Source: Ascarosepion bandense (lineage: Eukaryota; Mollusca; Cephalopoda; Sepiida; Sepiidae). Taken from it: a DNA stretch of 64,000 nt. Below are positions 44,901 through 56,880 of the stretch, piece after piece. The DNA lies in NCBI GenBank assembly GCA_037127315.1, contig JBBBDQ010001456.1, positions 1,110,001 to 1,174,000 of the forward strand, given 5' to 3'. The position numbers and the translations under genes are program-made. Numbering within the stretch: position 1 is the first letter of the stretch; each line of letters begins with the position of its first letter. The notes under the pieces were generated by a model that was given only the letters and a program-made list of their open reading frames with translations, was not told the DNA's origin and ran no database searches.

Positions 44901-45059
44901 ACTTATATAGAAAAATATGTATTTTTGAAGAAAAAATATTACCAAAAATACATTTTTGAAGGAAAAAAATTATTACCATAACATATTTTTGAAAGATAAA
45001 AAATTATTGCCATAATACATTTTTGAATGCAAAACTAGAAGACACCTAGACTGAACTAT
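41911..45059. other. Intergenic AT-rich sequence, nothing recognised
   Basis: No frame above about 100 codons and no family motif. A frame at 42012-42305 (97 codons) has no recognisable domain. 44590-44830 is less AT-rich and may be a repeat I do not know. Confidence 0.45.
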
Positions 45060-45232
45060 TGCCCAGTTCACACTCCACCCACATCTATTGAACAGGTGTA
45101 GAGGCTCATCCCTTGTTCCCTGTTTAGGACGTGGTTTCCGGCTTTCTCTTTTCTAATCTATTCACTCTTACATAGCCCCCTGCACACCAGTGGCCTTACT
45201 GCCTTGCTCGGGGTGATATGATTAAAAAAAAA
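45060..45232 (+). mobile_element. 3' tail of a CR1/L2-like LINE
   Basis: ACATAGCCCCCTGCACACCA, GTGGCCTTACTGCC and TTGCTCGGGGTGATATGATT with a poly-A tail match the 3' end of the LINE at 54700-54759. Only the 3' UTR remains. Confidence 0.82.
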
Positions 45233-45309
45233 AAATCTTCAGTTTTCTAAAATAAAAAAAATTTTTTTAATTTTTCATCAAAATCTGACTAAATCAACAT
45301 TTTCACTAT

Positions 45310-45402
45310 AACTAAACATTAAAAAATACCTTAAAACCCTACCTTTTTTGGCATTAAATAACCCCCAGAGGTTGATATGCCATTAAACAAAACTCAAACT
45401 CA
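45310..45402 (+). mobile_element. 3' tail of an I-type LINE
   Basis: GGCATTAAATAACCCCCAGA and GGTTGATATGCCATTAAAC match the I-type LINE 3' end at 22290-22335 (TTAAATGACC ... GTTGATAGGCCGTTAAAC). Confidence 0.7.
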
Positions 45403-45470
45403 GTATATGTTATACTTAAAAACTGTGTACCATATTCTTGCATGTGGTAAAAGAAAAAATGGATTAAATG

Positions 45471-45516
45471 GAATAGCTGGAAGCATGATAGATGACTATC
45501 ATGCTTCCAGCTATTC
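45471..45516. repeat. Perfect 21 bp hairpin
   Basis: GAATAGCTGGAAGCATGATAG (45471-45491) and its exact complement at 45496-45516 are separated by the four bases ATGA. It lies 60 bp left of the hAT relic. Confidence 0.85.
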
Positions 45517-45569
45517 TGTTTAATTTATTTTTTTTTATGGGTTATTTTATTGTATAGAAAATCTTAATG

Positions 45570-47380
45570 ATTTAACTATGACCTCCTTAAATCCCCAAAA
45601 AATAAGTTCTGTTACAGCAAGTGCACATCAACAGCTTACGTTTTCACAGTTGTATCTTCATGAGAAAGTCACAGTTAAGAAAAGGGACCGTTCAACACTT
45701 GATATTGAAATATTTCAGCCAGGAATAAGCAACAACAAGAAAAAGTATATTTGTATCTTTAATTCTGAATGATACCTACAGAAAAATAGGCTCTACGGCT
45801 GTACATTATCTTGCTGCGCATGTTTGCTGTTTGGAGGTGATGTAACGTGGACAAAAGACAGTTTCAAAAATATAAATAAAATGAAAGAAAAAACTGAAAA
45901 GCATGAGAAGTTAAAGAAGCATATTGAAAATGGATTCACTATCACTTTTTAGGAAATGTAAATATTAAGGAGAAACATAGTGAGATATATAAACTTTTAT
46001 TCAAAATAATAGACTATTTTAATTTGTAGAAACTTTTGAAACTAATACAGACATGATTAAAAAGATGATTCAGTAAATACAGGAGTATTTAGAGGATTAA
46101 TAAATTTTGCATCTAAATTAGATCTAGATTTGAAGAATAACTTAGAAACCAGTACAGTTTTCAAAAGTGTTTCTAAGACCATTCAGAATTAGATACTTGA
46201 CTGCCTTATACAAATATACCATGAGGAGATTAGATGAGACGAGGACAAATTAAAGAAGCTTCGTTCATAGCAAACATGGCTGATGGCACAACAGATGTTT
46301 CAGAACACACTCAAATGGTCATTATTCTATGATACATGTTCAATGAAGAAATATTTGAACATTTTGGGGGATACTTCATTCAAAAAAAAAAATCAAACTG
46401 CAGATGGCATATCAAAACATATTCTAGAACAATTAGATATAATCTTTCAAGGAAATGGACAAAAACTGATAGTACAGATATTTGATGGTCTAAATGTCAT
46501 GAAAGGCAAAGATGGAGGAGTTCAAGCAAAAATAAAAAATTTATTCTGCGTGCACATTTCGTTCACTGTTATGCACATCAACTTAATTTAATAATTAGAA
46601 ATGTAGCAAGTATTACATGGAATGCAAGAATATTTTCCTCTAGCATTTTGGCTATTGGAATATTCTTCTCAAGATTACCACAACATGTATCCATTCTCAA
46701 GTATATGAACCTCAACATACAAAGTGGCTCTTTAACATATGTTCTATGAACAGAGTTTATGAAAGTTTATAACCCTTAAAAAGCTACCTTACTGAAATTC
46801 AGTCAACATCAAATGCAGATCAAACCATTGCAGAAGTAACAGGAATTTTACAATACCTGAATTATGATAATTTCATGTTTTGGTTATAACTTTTTCATCA
46901 GATTATGCTTCATGTTGAAGTAATTTACAACCAAATCCAATCTTGAGAAATTAGTGTTTAAAGTCAATGAATATATAACAGGTTTCAAAATTGCTATTTT
47001 AGAAATAAGAAACTCGAAGTACTGTGAGAATCCTTCAAAGAAACTCATTACAAAAATAAAGGGAGTGTGTAACTGCATTTGTGTTGATATGATGGACAGA
47101 TATTCTTCCAATAAAAATACTAAAGCTGCTAAATTGTTAAAAAAGAAAGGCTTCAATAGTTTTAAGAATGAACTACCTACAAAAGAGATAGTACTGACCA
47201 CTGAAACATATCCCATGATTGACAAAGAAAAGCAGGAAACTGAACTAAAAGTATTCTATTTTAGATCTGATAATTTGCAATGGAGAAAAATTTTCTTGTC
47301 AGTCATCCAGGGATCAAGGAGAAAAATATTCACCTTTTTGTTGAAGGTAAAACATAAATGGATTCTATTTTAAACGAATG
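45570..47380 (+). pseudogene. hAT transposase relic (ZMYM1/TTF-type)
   Basis: Broken frames show, in order, WTKDSFKNINKMKEK with HEKLKKHIENG (the end of a TTF-type zinc finger region), GVFRGLINFASKLDLDLKNN, SVSKTIQN, then AEGL-like NQTADGISKHILEQL, LIVQIFDGLNVMKGKDGGVQ and QAKIKNLFCVHISFTVMHIN, corresponding to the D-G-A-x-V-M-x-G / HC-AH-LNL core of hAT transposases. The continuation to 47380 (KIAILEIRNSKYCENPSK) fits the following region. Multiple stops and frameshifts; no terminal repeats or 8 bp duplication identified. Confidence 0.75.
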
Positions 47381-48145
47381 GATAAGCTTGAACTGTAACA
47401 ATTTATAAGTAATGAAAAAATATTCTTTTTGTTTAGAATTTTAACCATGAAACTGCCACTGTTTGGGAAACAGAATGCTTGCTTTCTGTTTAATCAAACA
47501 TCAAATCATCTCTACTAACTTTCAATGATGAATCCATTGACAGCAAGAAACTTGGTAAAATTTCTCAGAATTTTATTCTTAATCCCTTCTTGATACTATA
47601 TAAATTGTTTTCCTGTTAATTTTTTTGCTGTCACTATAACTTTAGTTGAATTACTAAACTGACTGATATACAATCAAATAAAATACTATATTATTATTAT
47701 TATTTTGTAGAGTAAATCACTTGGTATTGTTAGTGTTCTTTATTTTTAATTGCACACCAGTTCTGTGTTAGTGTCAATCCATTAATTTTGGATGTCATTA
47801 CATTTCTATTACTGAATATGATAGAAATAGGTTAACCAATTAACTTTTTGGCATGTTGCTGGTTAGTAGAGTATAATAGCAATATTCTAGTCATAGCAAC
47901 AAGATCATAAATGCAGAAAATAAAACTTATCTGGTTCTTTGTTCAATAAGATTCTGATTCAAAAATTGAAATAATTATAGGTTTGGTAAAGTTGATCAAA
48001 AGAGAATAATAGTTGTAAAATTGCTTATGTAAATATATTTGACTCATGTTTTTTCCCCGTGTCTCACTGTGATGCAATAATCAAAGATGACTATTATGCT
48101 TTATTTATTAAAACAATATTTGTCTATACTTCTGAAATGAGGTAG
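47381..48145. other. Stretch without recognised features
   Basis: AT-rich with a short ATT repeat near 47690; possibly the 3' remainder of the hAT element. Confidence 0.45.
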
Positions 48146-48540
48146 TATTTACATTGTTCGAATCGTTGTCCTCATCTTTATTGCCATGTTTACGGCGTTT
48201 TGGCTGTTGTATGCTCCAACCTTCTTTAGATGCCAGGAATTTCGAACCGTACCTTGAGCCATGTATCCTCAAGGACATGGCATTGGTTAGTTCCAGTGAC
48301 TTGACCCAAAAAGTTTTGAATTCAATACCAGGCTACAGGAGTGGTGAACAAATAACTTAGAGAGTTAAGACAAAGGGAGATAACTACATGGCTACCAGAA
48401 GTGGCATCGCACATGGAATGAGAATGATATACCCTAGTGGTCAAAATTCCTAGCACCTGAAGAAGGCCAGAGCATACAACAGCCAAAACATTGTAAACAT
48501 GGCAATAAAGATGAGGGCAACAGTCCAAACAATGTAAATA
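48146..48540. mobile_element. 395 bp inverted-repeat element (MITE-like)
   Basis: The ends are inverted repeats of about 90 bp with scattered mismatches. The left arm runs TATTTACATTGTTCG, CTCATCTTTATTGCCATGTT, TTTTGGCTGTTGTATGCT, and the right arm gives the same on the other strand. The central 200 bp carries no transposase. Confidence 0.85.
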
Positions 48541-49825
48541 ATGTTATTAAAACAAAATAACACAAAAGATTTGTTGTTATTCTACCACTGAGTCTGTGCC
48601 AAAGTTAACATTTTGTTTTGTGTGAAAAATCAAATGACAAGAGGGTCAGTTGAGAAACCTATCAGAACATTTCATTAAAAGGATTCTTTTCCAAAATCTC
48701 TATGAATAAAATTTATTTAAGGTTCATTAATTAAAACTAATTTTTAGAAGATTCATCATTTTAAGAATTGAACTCCTTTGTTATTTGTTGTTAGTCTTAA
48801 TCTGTAATAAATGAGACAGTCTCTTCCAGAAATGGTACACAGAAAAAAAATAGAAATCATAGCAAATATACTGAATAGAAACATTAACTTGACAGGAATA
48901 TAAATTAGTCCTGTAAAGATATTCCTACTTAAGGAAAGAATTGACAACCTTTGTTATATATAAATGCATTATACATGTGTTCATGTGGCATGGAATACTT
49001 GGGAATCAATGAAATTATTCAGCTCTTTTCAGGTTGTTTGTGAGGGGGAAAAGAGACTCTCTTCTTTCTTTACAGATTGTGCAGCTAAGGAAAGATGTAG
49101 AATGGATCGGTTGAAATTTAATAACAGTAAAAATACAACACAATGTGGTCAATTGTTTAAACACTTCTAGGAATATAATAAATTACATTTGATTGAAATG
49201 ATTGACCTGCAACAGAATAAGCAAAAATTCTGTGAGATGATTCTGTCTCCTGAGTAGACTGTTCATTAACACAAACCTTGAGAAGTGTGTTTATTCTAAA
49301 GATAAGGGTTAAGCTTTTTAGTAGAGATATAAACATCACAATTCTCATCTATTAAATGTGTACATGATGAAGCCATTTATATTCTTGTAAAGCCTGTGAT
49401 ACCAAATAGTATAAGATTTAATCCACCTCGGAGAAACAGAACTGATTTCAAACCTGGGCCTAATGTTTCAATATTGGTGGATAGTTTTGGTTTCATATTG
49501 TTTGTAACACAATGATATCTATAAATTATTTTATAATAGGAATTGTTTTGGACAATCACAAGCTGGAACCTTTGTATGAACATTAAATAAATTAAAAATA
49601 GATGTGAAAAAAATGTTTTTTCACATTTATTTTTTATACTTTAAGAAACCATGTTAATGTTACAGTTTAAATAGTGAAAATGGACAAAGCTCAAATAATC
49701 TTGACCATGACCAAATTCATAGAGTTGGAAACCCCAATGTTCAGGGATCAGTGCATACATATACATATGTAACAAATATCAGATGGACTTTCTGTGAACA
49801 GTACACTATCAGTGTGTGTGTATAC
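48541..49825. other. Stretch without recognised features
   Basis: AT-rich, short frames only, no motif recognised. Confidence 0.45.
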
Positions 49826-50229
49826 ACGAGGTAACCAAAAAAAGTCCTTGCCATTTTTTATATTGTGTGCGAAGAAGCTATTCCTGATATGCAAATGAGT
49901 GCATCAGGTACTAGGAAAGTGATAGGGACATTGCTTTTGACCTGTGCAGGAGCATTACACATATATCTGTCAGAGCTCAAGCAGCAACAAGACAAATTGT
50001 TGGTGTCAGAGCAGCTCGTTTTGGGGTTGTCTGCTTTATGCCTGTAGATGAACTTGTCAGCAGCCATATCAAGTTAGTGAATACATGAAGCCTTCAGAGA
50101 TAATGCTGTGAGTGAACACACTGTCAGGCATTAGTTCCAGAAGTTCAGGTCAGGAGAGCTGTCTTTCATATTAGCTGGTCGTCCATCATTGTATTTACAA
50201 GGGATGTTCACCATTGTGAGTAGAATTGG
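49826..50229 (+). pseudogene. Possible mariner amino-terminal fragment
   Basis: From ACGAGGTAACCAAAAAAAGT, a sequence that could be a transposon end, the region includes a reading close to FQKFRSGELSFILAGRPS at about 50130-50190. This resembles the WFxKFRSGxxSLEDxxRxGRP stretch of mariner transposases. Nothing downstream continues the transposase. Confidence 0.4.
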
Positions 50230-51063
50230 GGATAGTAAAGAAATAGTATGGCACAAATTTATTAAAGCACTTATTCCATAAATAACTTCGGCCATAGCAG
50301 CACACACAGAAATGCCTTTAACAGACCTAGGTAAACTATGTGACAATTTGATGCCACTAATTAAAGAGGCATCAGTCTGCCACGCAATAGAACCAAGATA
50401 TAAGCAACATATTAACAGTACAATTCCCGTAGGATTGCATCCTTTCTCTGCAAAACAAAAACCAAAGATGTGCAGAGTTAATTTGTACATTGCAGACGTA
50501 GCTCGTACATGAAAGCCATGGTGTAAATAGCTGTATAAGATAAAGAATTATGTACAAAGGTTGCTCAAATCTCGTCCTTCGTCTTCTAGCCCTAGCGACT
50601 TGAAAAAGTGACGGGGTGAACAGCGCTAGCTCCGCCAGGTTCACCATTATTAATATTGGCAGCTAAAACAGAGTTACAAAAATCAATGTTATAATATATA
50701 CGGATGCAAGCATCTCTTTCTTGCCTCGTTCAGCAGTTATCGGTATACTTTCAATGCCGACACCAGTTCTTTATCTGCTGAAGATGACTGTATTACATGC
50801 TGTGTTCAAACTAATTTGAAAATAAGAATACCTTCATTAAGGCGTGCTTATTGATGGACTTTTGTAATTGCAGATGTTACCAACCCATTGCTAGGCTTAG
50901 ATTTTTGAAACAATTCCATTTAGTTGTGGACTGTAAAAACAAATGTATTAGCGAGAGCGTAACATACAGAAAAGTGTCAGTGAAAACAGTAATCGAAACT
51001 GTAGATAATGTAATAGTGAATAGCATGGATATGTCTGCACATATTAATGAATTTATAGGCAAA

Positions 51064-51370
51064 GGATGTGCGTTGTGGTGCATTGGATATTGGCTCGGAA
51101 CAAGAAATAGGGGAGCCGAGTTCGAATTCCAGCCGAATTCATTGCATTCACTTACATGCAAATACCCTTGGGAAAGGTATTAATCCGTCTATTCCTTCCA
51201 GTTATGGGTTAAATAACAGGGCAGATTGGGTTCTATAGCCTTGGTCAGCAACCAGTCTACCGCAAAAAGCAATGGTAACCTACTGTGGGATAATCTTCTG
51301 CCCAGTCAGTCATGTCTCTTTCGAGACATGATCACCCAAGCGTGTATTACGTATGGCACTTAACTGACTG
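51064..51370 (+). repeat. tRNA-derived SINE copy 4, in G6
   Basis: A full-length 307 bp copy starting GATGTGCGTTGTGGTGCATT, with B box GAGTTCGAATTCC and an ACTTAACTGACTG end. It is flanked by a 9 bp duplication, ATAGGCAAA, at 51055-51063 and 51371-51379. Confidence 0.93.
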
Positions 51371-51399
51371 ATAGGCAAATACAAAAGTATCACTTCGCT

Positions 51400-51843
51400 A
51401 CAAAATGATGATAATAAAACATATGGTAGCGTTTGTCAAAAAATAGATATTGAAAGCCTAGTTTTTGCCAAGACAAAACTTTCTGGACCTAAATTAGACG
51501 CTGCTCATGCAGAATTTTAAAAGTTTCTAAATAAAGGTGTAATTAGAACTTCAAACTGTGAATGGACATCTCCTTTACATTTGATACAAAAACCAGATAG
51601 TAATCATCGAGCTTGCGGTGATTACCACACCTTAAACAGTTTAACAAAAGCAGAGAGATATCCTGTGCTTAATATCAATACTTTTACAGCACTATTGGCA
51701 AATAAATTCTGCTTTTCCAAGATAGATCTTATGTCTGCCTTTCATCAAATTAAAATGCATCCCAAGAATGTAACAAAACCACTCTAGTTACATGGATAGG
51801 ATATTTTTTAAACTGGATTGTGTATTCATATATCTGGATGATA
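51400..51843 (+). pseudogene. G6 reverse transcriptase, left part
   Basis: Between the SINE and the LINE: TSNCEWTSPLHLIQKPDSNH, CGDYHTLNSLTKAERYPVL, FSKIDLMSAFHQIKMH and, after a gap, CVFIYLDDI ending at the LINE junction. This is the RT fingers/palm with the catalytic YLDD. Confidence 0.8.
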
Positions 51844-52014
51844 TCAACCCATCAATTCCCTCCTCTGAGTTCTCCATCCTTGGTTATCTCCCCCTCTTAA
51901 GGAAGGATTCCACTGTCCACATGCATGGGCTGGGGGGTCTACGTTAGTGAACACCTCCCCATAGGTAGGGTGACTTCACTCGAATCTACTGACCACTAAT
52001 ATGGATGTCTCCAT

Positions 52015-52560
52015 TTGTCTCTCCTCAGTTCGGTTAGTTACCTATTCTTTCTTTACCGTTCTCCCTCCTCTCCTGACTGCTCCCTTCTAGATAACATTGC
52101 TGCCAACATAGATAAGGCTATTTCCTACCACCCATTCGCCCACATATTTGTATTCAGAGATCTTAACGCCCATCACTCTGAGTGGCTTAAAGACTCTATT
52201 ACTGATCCAGCGGGCATCCACACCATGAACTTTGTTATTTCCCAATCCCTTATGCAAGTGGTGGCCTTCCCCACTCGCTTTCCAAGCACTCCCCCTGGAC
52301 ACTCCTCGCTAATTAATATATATTTTACCTCTGCGCCTGTCAAGTCTCGCAGCTTTGCCCTCTCGGCAACTCCAATCATGCTGTTGTCTCTCTCAACATC
52401 TCTTTCCACTCTCACTCTCACTCCCCCCAGGAGCCTCCTACCTATAGGACATCCTACTGCTACCAAAAAGCTGACTGGGACGCCTTTTGCGATTTCCTCT
52501 GGGGAAAAGTGTTTGATCTCCCAGTTGATGACTGTGCCTCTGAGGTTTCGTCATGGGTGA
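52015..52560 (+). pseudogene. LINE endonuclease C-terminal part
   Basis: APE-type endonuclease remnant: FAHIFVFRDLNAHHSEWL (usual GDFNAHH, here RDLNAHH), VVAFPTRFPSTPPGHSSLIN and IYFTSAPV. It is out of frame with the RT that follows at 52509. The amino half of the domain is missing because of 5' truncation. Confidence 0.82.
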
Positions 52561-54005
52561 AAGCTGGCGTTGATGCCTTTATACCTACCAGGAAGTATTG
52601 TCTAAAACCTCATTTCTCTTTGCAGTTCTCTCCTGCCTGTCCGGCCGCCATTGCCCACAGGAACCATTACTTCCGACTATTCCAGAGACAGTCATCTGAT
52701 CACAATAGGTGCCTATTCACGTCTGCTCATAATGAGTGCAAGAGAATCCTGAATGATGCCAAATGGTTGTTTGCTGAGAGAATGCAACAGCGCATAGCTG
52801 ACCGCAAGTTTGGCTCTAAGGACTATTGGCGGTTATGCAAACGGGTGTTGAACAATAGCAAATCCTTAATACCTCCTTTGATCAATGAATTTGAGGTTCT
52901 CACATCATCTGCGGACAAAGCTGAGTGCTTTGCTCGCAGATTCTCATCCAACTCCACATTTGACTCATCTGGAGTACACTCACTCGACTTCCCTATTAGA
53001 ACTGAGGCCAAACTGCACGATGTATATATTACCCTGACAGTAGTATCCCGAGTAGTTTCAAAACTTGACTCCCATAAGGCAAGCGGTGGTGATGAAATCC
53101 CGGTGATAGTTCTTAAGAGGTGTGCTCCTGAACTCTCCCCCGTCCTCCCTAAACTCTATAACTACTGCCTTTCTGCTTCCTGTTTTCCTGCATGCTGGAA
53201 GTTCTCTTCAGTCGTTCCTGTATTTAAGAACTGTGGTGAACCCTCGGACCCATCCAACTATCGCCCTATCAGTCTTCTACCAATTTTCAGGAAAGTGTTT
53301 GAGGCCATAATTAATGCTGAAATAGTTCAACACCTTACTGCCCACAAATGCTTCTCTGACAGGCAGTATGGCTTTCGCTTTTCCAGGTCCATGGCCGACA
53401 TGTTAACAATCGTTACGGAGTATACGCTCCAGACCCTTGATGAGTCAGGCAAGGCTCGTGCTGTTGCTCTGGACATCTCCAAGGCTTTTGACAGGGTTTG
53501 GCACTCTGGCCTTCTATGCAAGCTACGGGGTTACGGTATTACCGGACGCTTGCTTGATCTAATCCAATCTTTTTTAAATAACTGCAAAATGAAGGCCGTT
53601 TTGAATGGGCATGCCTCTTCATCCTACAGTACAAATGCTGGTATCCCACAGGGCTCTATCCTGGGCCCGACGCTGTTCCTTATTTTCATCAACGACCTCC
53701 CAGATGAGATCAAGTGCCAAGTAGGCATCTACGCAGATGACACAACAATTTACTCCCGCATCAGTAAGAAACCTGTCATGGCGGACAAACATAATCTCAC
53801 TGCTGACCTTGAACAAGATCTACACTCTGTGGTGAATTGGGGCAAGAAGTGGCTTGTCAATTTCAATGCATCTAAGACCAAGCTATTGTCTGTCAATCAT
53901 CACAGGCAAACTCTCCTGCCTCCCATAAGCATAGACCAAGCGATTCTCCCTGAGAGCAATACACTGTGCCTCCTCGGCCTTACTCTCTCTTCTGATCTCA
54001 AATAG
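52509..54005 (+). pseudogene. LINE reverse transcriptase (longest TE frame, 498 codons)
   Basis: An open 498-codon frame with all RT blocks: KASGGDEIPVIVLK, NYRPISLLPIFRKVFEAI, RQYGFRFSRSMADML, AVALDISKAFDRVWHSGLLC, GIPQGSILGPTLFLIFINDL and catalytic GIYADDTTIYS, then LHSVVNWGKKWLVNFNASKT. It ends at TAG 54003. This is the best-preserved transposon frame here, so this insertion is probably among the younger ones. Clade: jockey-superfamily, CR1/L2-like; not resolved further. Confidence 0.9.
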
Positions 54006-54551
54006 GACCACTACATCGAGTCCATAGCTAAATCCACTGCTAAGAAGGTTGGGTCACTGTGTCGGGCCAGGATGTTTTTTCCGCCTGAATCCATCCTGCA
54101 TTTATACAAGTCAACCATTCGTCCGTGCATGGAGTACTGCTGCCATATATGGTCAGGTGCCCTTGCCGTTCACCTCAGTGTTCTCGCCAGGCTCCAAAGG
54201 AGAATCAGTAATGTGATTGGTACTGACTTGGCGGCTCGATTACAGCCACTTCCCCACCGACGAAATGTGGCCTCCCTTTGTCTGTTTTATAAATACTTTC
54301 ATGGCTTCTGCTCAGACGAACTTAAGTCACTGGTGCCTCCTCAACATGTGTTTACTCGTGCAACCAGATTGGCAACTGGGTCCCACCCATTCACAGTTAG
54401 GTTAGCCAAATGCAGACGACAATTCTACTCCCGCAGCTTCTTCTCTCGAACTTCCCGCCTGTGGAACTTGCTCCCATATACTTGCTTTCCTGATGGCTAC
54501 AACCTCCAGGAATTTAAATGCAATGTCAATACTCATCTATTAACCACTTGA
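54006..54551 (+). pseudogene. LINE ORF2 C-terminal region
   Basis: After the TAG the same reading continues: SAKKVGSL-like spacer, then FPPESILHLYKSTIRPCMEY, HIWSGALAVHLSVLARLQRR, RRNVASLCLFYKYFHGFCSD and FFSRTSRLWNLLPYTCFPDG, ending NTHLLTT. This is the conserved tail of CR1/L2-like LINE proteins. The 3' UTR follows to 54759. Confidence 0.9.
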
Positions 54552-54759
54552 CTCTAGTTCTTTCCCCACCCCATATATCCTTTCCTTTTTCTCCACCTTT
54601 GAAACTGTCATCACACCTGCATTCTCATCTTTCTATTGCTCCTTTCTAACTGGTTTGTCTTGCTCTTCACTTTCTTCTACTTAATCTTTTTACTCTTATG
54701 TAGCCCCCTGCACATCAGTGGCATTACCGACTTGCTCGGGGTGAAACGATTAAAAAAAT

Positions 54760-55617
54760 ATACTAGTTTTTAGTGATAACTAACAACACAAAAAAGACTT
54801 ACATAAGGTGCTACAAGTACTTAATAACAATAACCTCAAAATTTCAATATTTCCCATAACAGAACAAGATTTTCTAAGTTTTCACATCAGTAAAAATGGT
54901 TTACTACCTATACAAAAGAAAATTAAAATTGTTAAAAAATTTCCTAAAAGCCTAATGCAATTTTTGGACATGACAAGTTTTTACCAAAAGCTTATTCCAA
55001 GTTAAGCAAACATTATATTGCCATTATCTGAATGCATGCAGATAAATCTTAAATCAGTGTTTGAACTAAATGAACAAGAAAATAACGTATATGATGCTAT
55101 AAAAAAATAAGTTAATGGTGATAACAGCATTTGCACATCCCCAGTTTTCAATAACAAAGTACCAGTTAGTAACGGATAGCACTCAATATGCAGCTGACAT
55201 CAAATAGTAGACAAACAGCCTATACCAACTGGATTCTTTTCCAAAAGATTTTCACAAGCGCAGACAAAATATTTCACGTTTGATCGAGAGCTTCTCGCAG
55301 TTTATCTCTCCGTACTGCATTTTTGCCATGTCATAGAAGGTCACAATGTAATGCTGTTTACGGATCATAAGCCATTGTACAGAGCATTCCATAGTCAGCC
55401 TCTAGTAAAATCCAATTGGCAGCAGTGTCCTCTTTCAGTGTTATTTGAGTATATATCTGATATCGTATATATTAGAGGTGAGCAGAATATAGTTGTGGAC
55501 AAAATCAATCCATGTAAAAATTTAAAGGAATATAACATTTCCCCTAAAATCAAATCCATACTATGCGATATTTCCGCTATTGTAATTAGAGGATACAATG
55601 AAATCAGGCATGTATGA
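54760..55617 (+). pseudogene. G6 RT right part and RNase H
   Basis: Resumes with ILVFSD directly after the LINE poly-A, then HKVLQVLNNNNLKISIFPIT-like RT thumb, LPIQKKIKIVKKFPK and an RNase H with FTFDRELLAVYLSV, HFCHVIEGHNVMLFTDHKPL and IRGEQNIVVDKI. Contains several stops. Confidence 0.8.
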
Positions 55618-55800
55618 TCATGTACAGATGGAAAGGAACCACTTCATCCCTATGGAATAAATTCTCCTTAGCTGTCTAGTATATGCTTTACAGAGAAGAA
55701 CACAGGAGAATATGACGTCTGAAGGAATTATTGCATATTTTAAGCAATAAACCCTTCTCAGTAAACCTAGCATAGGAATCAATACCATATAGAAGTCATT

Positions 55801-55856
<56 letters not shown>

Positions 55857-56880
55857 AATGACAACAAGGCTTCAGTGGTAATAAGTAGAGGTGAATGTGA
55901 TCAAGTGTATGGGATACATTTTTTCTATTAAAATCACAATAAAACATTCTAGAAAAATTGGATCAAAACGGCAGTAGAATTTAGATTACATTTTTATATT
56001 TCTCAACCAATCAGCTAAAAACTTAGAATAAGAACATTCTAGAAAAATAGGATCGGAAGTAAATTAACACAAAAATATTTAGGCCCCAAAACAAAATAGT
56101 AAAATAATAAATCTGATTGGTCAATAAATGTTTTCACACCCTAATGTTAGGAAGATTCGTTGATCCCCTATTAATGTATATAATACACACAGTTAGAGAA
56201 AAAAAGGTCAGTCACCAAGCTAGCCATTAAGTCCGCATGCCACCGATACTTTGTCCGGCCAAGTCATTTCTTCCACGCAAAAGTTCATGACCTAGCTCCG
56301 AGGACCTTGAAAAGAAAAAACCGACGCACTTTCTTTCGGCAACGCGACACGCTGTCGCCAACTGAAATGAACTAAATGTAAGTAGGAAAGACTTATTTAC
56401 GGACTCTGCTAATGTAAACTTATACACATCTTTGAACAAATTTAACTTCTTGCCAAGTTTTATTTCCCAAAAGGCAATTTTCGCATCATGTATTTTGTTT
56501 GTTTCCACGTACCATTTTATTTTTCACATAATAAATTGTTTGTTGTTTAATGTCTGTTGTAAATTATTCCTTTCACTTTGCGCGATTGTAAAACAGAGTG
56601 TTGTATTTGTGGGGGAAATAATCTAGAGAGCCAGACCCGTAAAATACGGAAGCACATACAACCCAGCAAATACCAAATCCCCCACAAGTGTGACAATAAT
56701 CACAGTGTCAGCAACAGGCTGGAAAGAAAAATATTAGGTTTTAAAATGTTCAACTTTTAAAGCTTTGGTTCTTGAATTTTAGTGAAATATAAAATTGCCC
56801 TTAGCTGGATAGTCAATGTAAACAGAACGAACAATAACTGAACAGTACTAAATGAGAATAATTTACCACACTGTAGTGTC
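55618..56880. other. Flank of G6 with a GAAA microsatellite and promoter-like motifs
   Basis: GAAA is repeated about 14 times at 55798-55858. The block CATTCTAGAAAAATTGGATC near 55946 recurs near 56033 (CATTCTAGAAAAATAGGATC). AACCAATCAGC, TATATAATACACACAG near 56178 and a less AT-rich stretch follow. This could be an LTR or promoter, possibly of G6, but no second copy is present to prove it. Confidence 0.35.

Larger units (their letters stand above)
51844..54759 (+). mobile_element. CR1/L2-like LINE, 5'-truncated, inserted into the G6 RT
   Basis: About 2.9 kb. It opens inside an endonuclease domain, continues with RT and a conserved C-terminal region, and ends CTTGCTCGGGGTGAAACGAT followed by a short poly-A. 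It interrupts G6 between the YLDDI codons (to 51843-51845) and the ILVFSD codons (from 54761). The 3' tail recurs at 45060-45232 and a related C-terminus at 62120-62725 (minus strand). Confidence 0.92.
50230..55617 (+). mobile_element. Ty3/gypsy relic G6, host of a SINE and a LINE
   Basis: Left of the insertions: a gag C-terminus (MPLTDLGKLCDNLMPLIKEA, then KPKMCRVNLYIADVA with KPWCK) and a protease C-end (VTNPLLGLDFLKQFHLVVDC, by one frame change). RT is interrupted at the YLDD box and resumes at 54760 with ILVFSD. It then continues as SFHISKNGLLPIQKKIKIVK and MQFLDMTSFYQKLIPS, followed by RNase H with MLFTDHKPLYRAFHS and EYISDIVYIRGEQNIVVDKI. No integrase follows. Confidence 0.82.

Noticed and set aside
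45471..45516. microRNA precursor
   Set aside because: Arms are perfectly paired with a 4-base loop and are only 21 bp; too short for an ordinary animal pre-miRNA, so kept only as a hairpin.
52509..54005. Host gene for a reverse transcriptase
   Set aside because: It is continuous with LINE endonuclease and C-terminal remnants and a LINE 3' tail, and is inserted in a gypsy relic.
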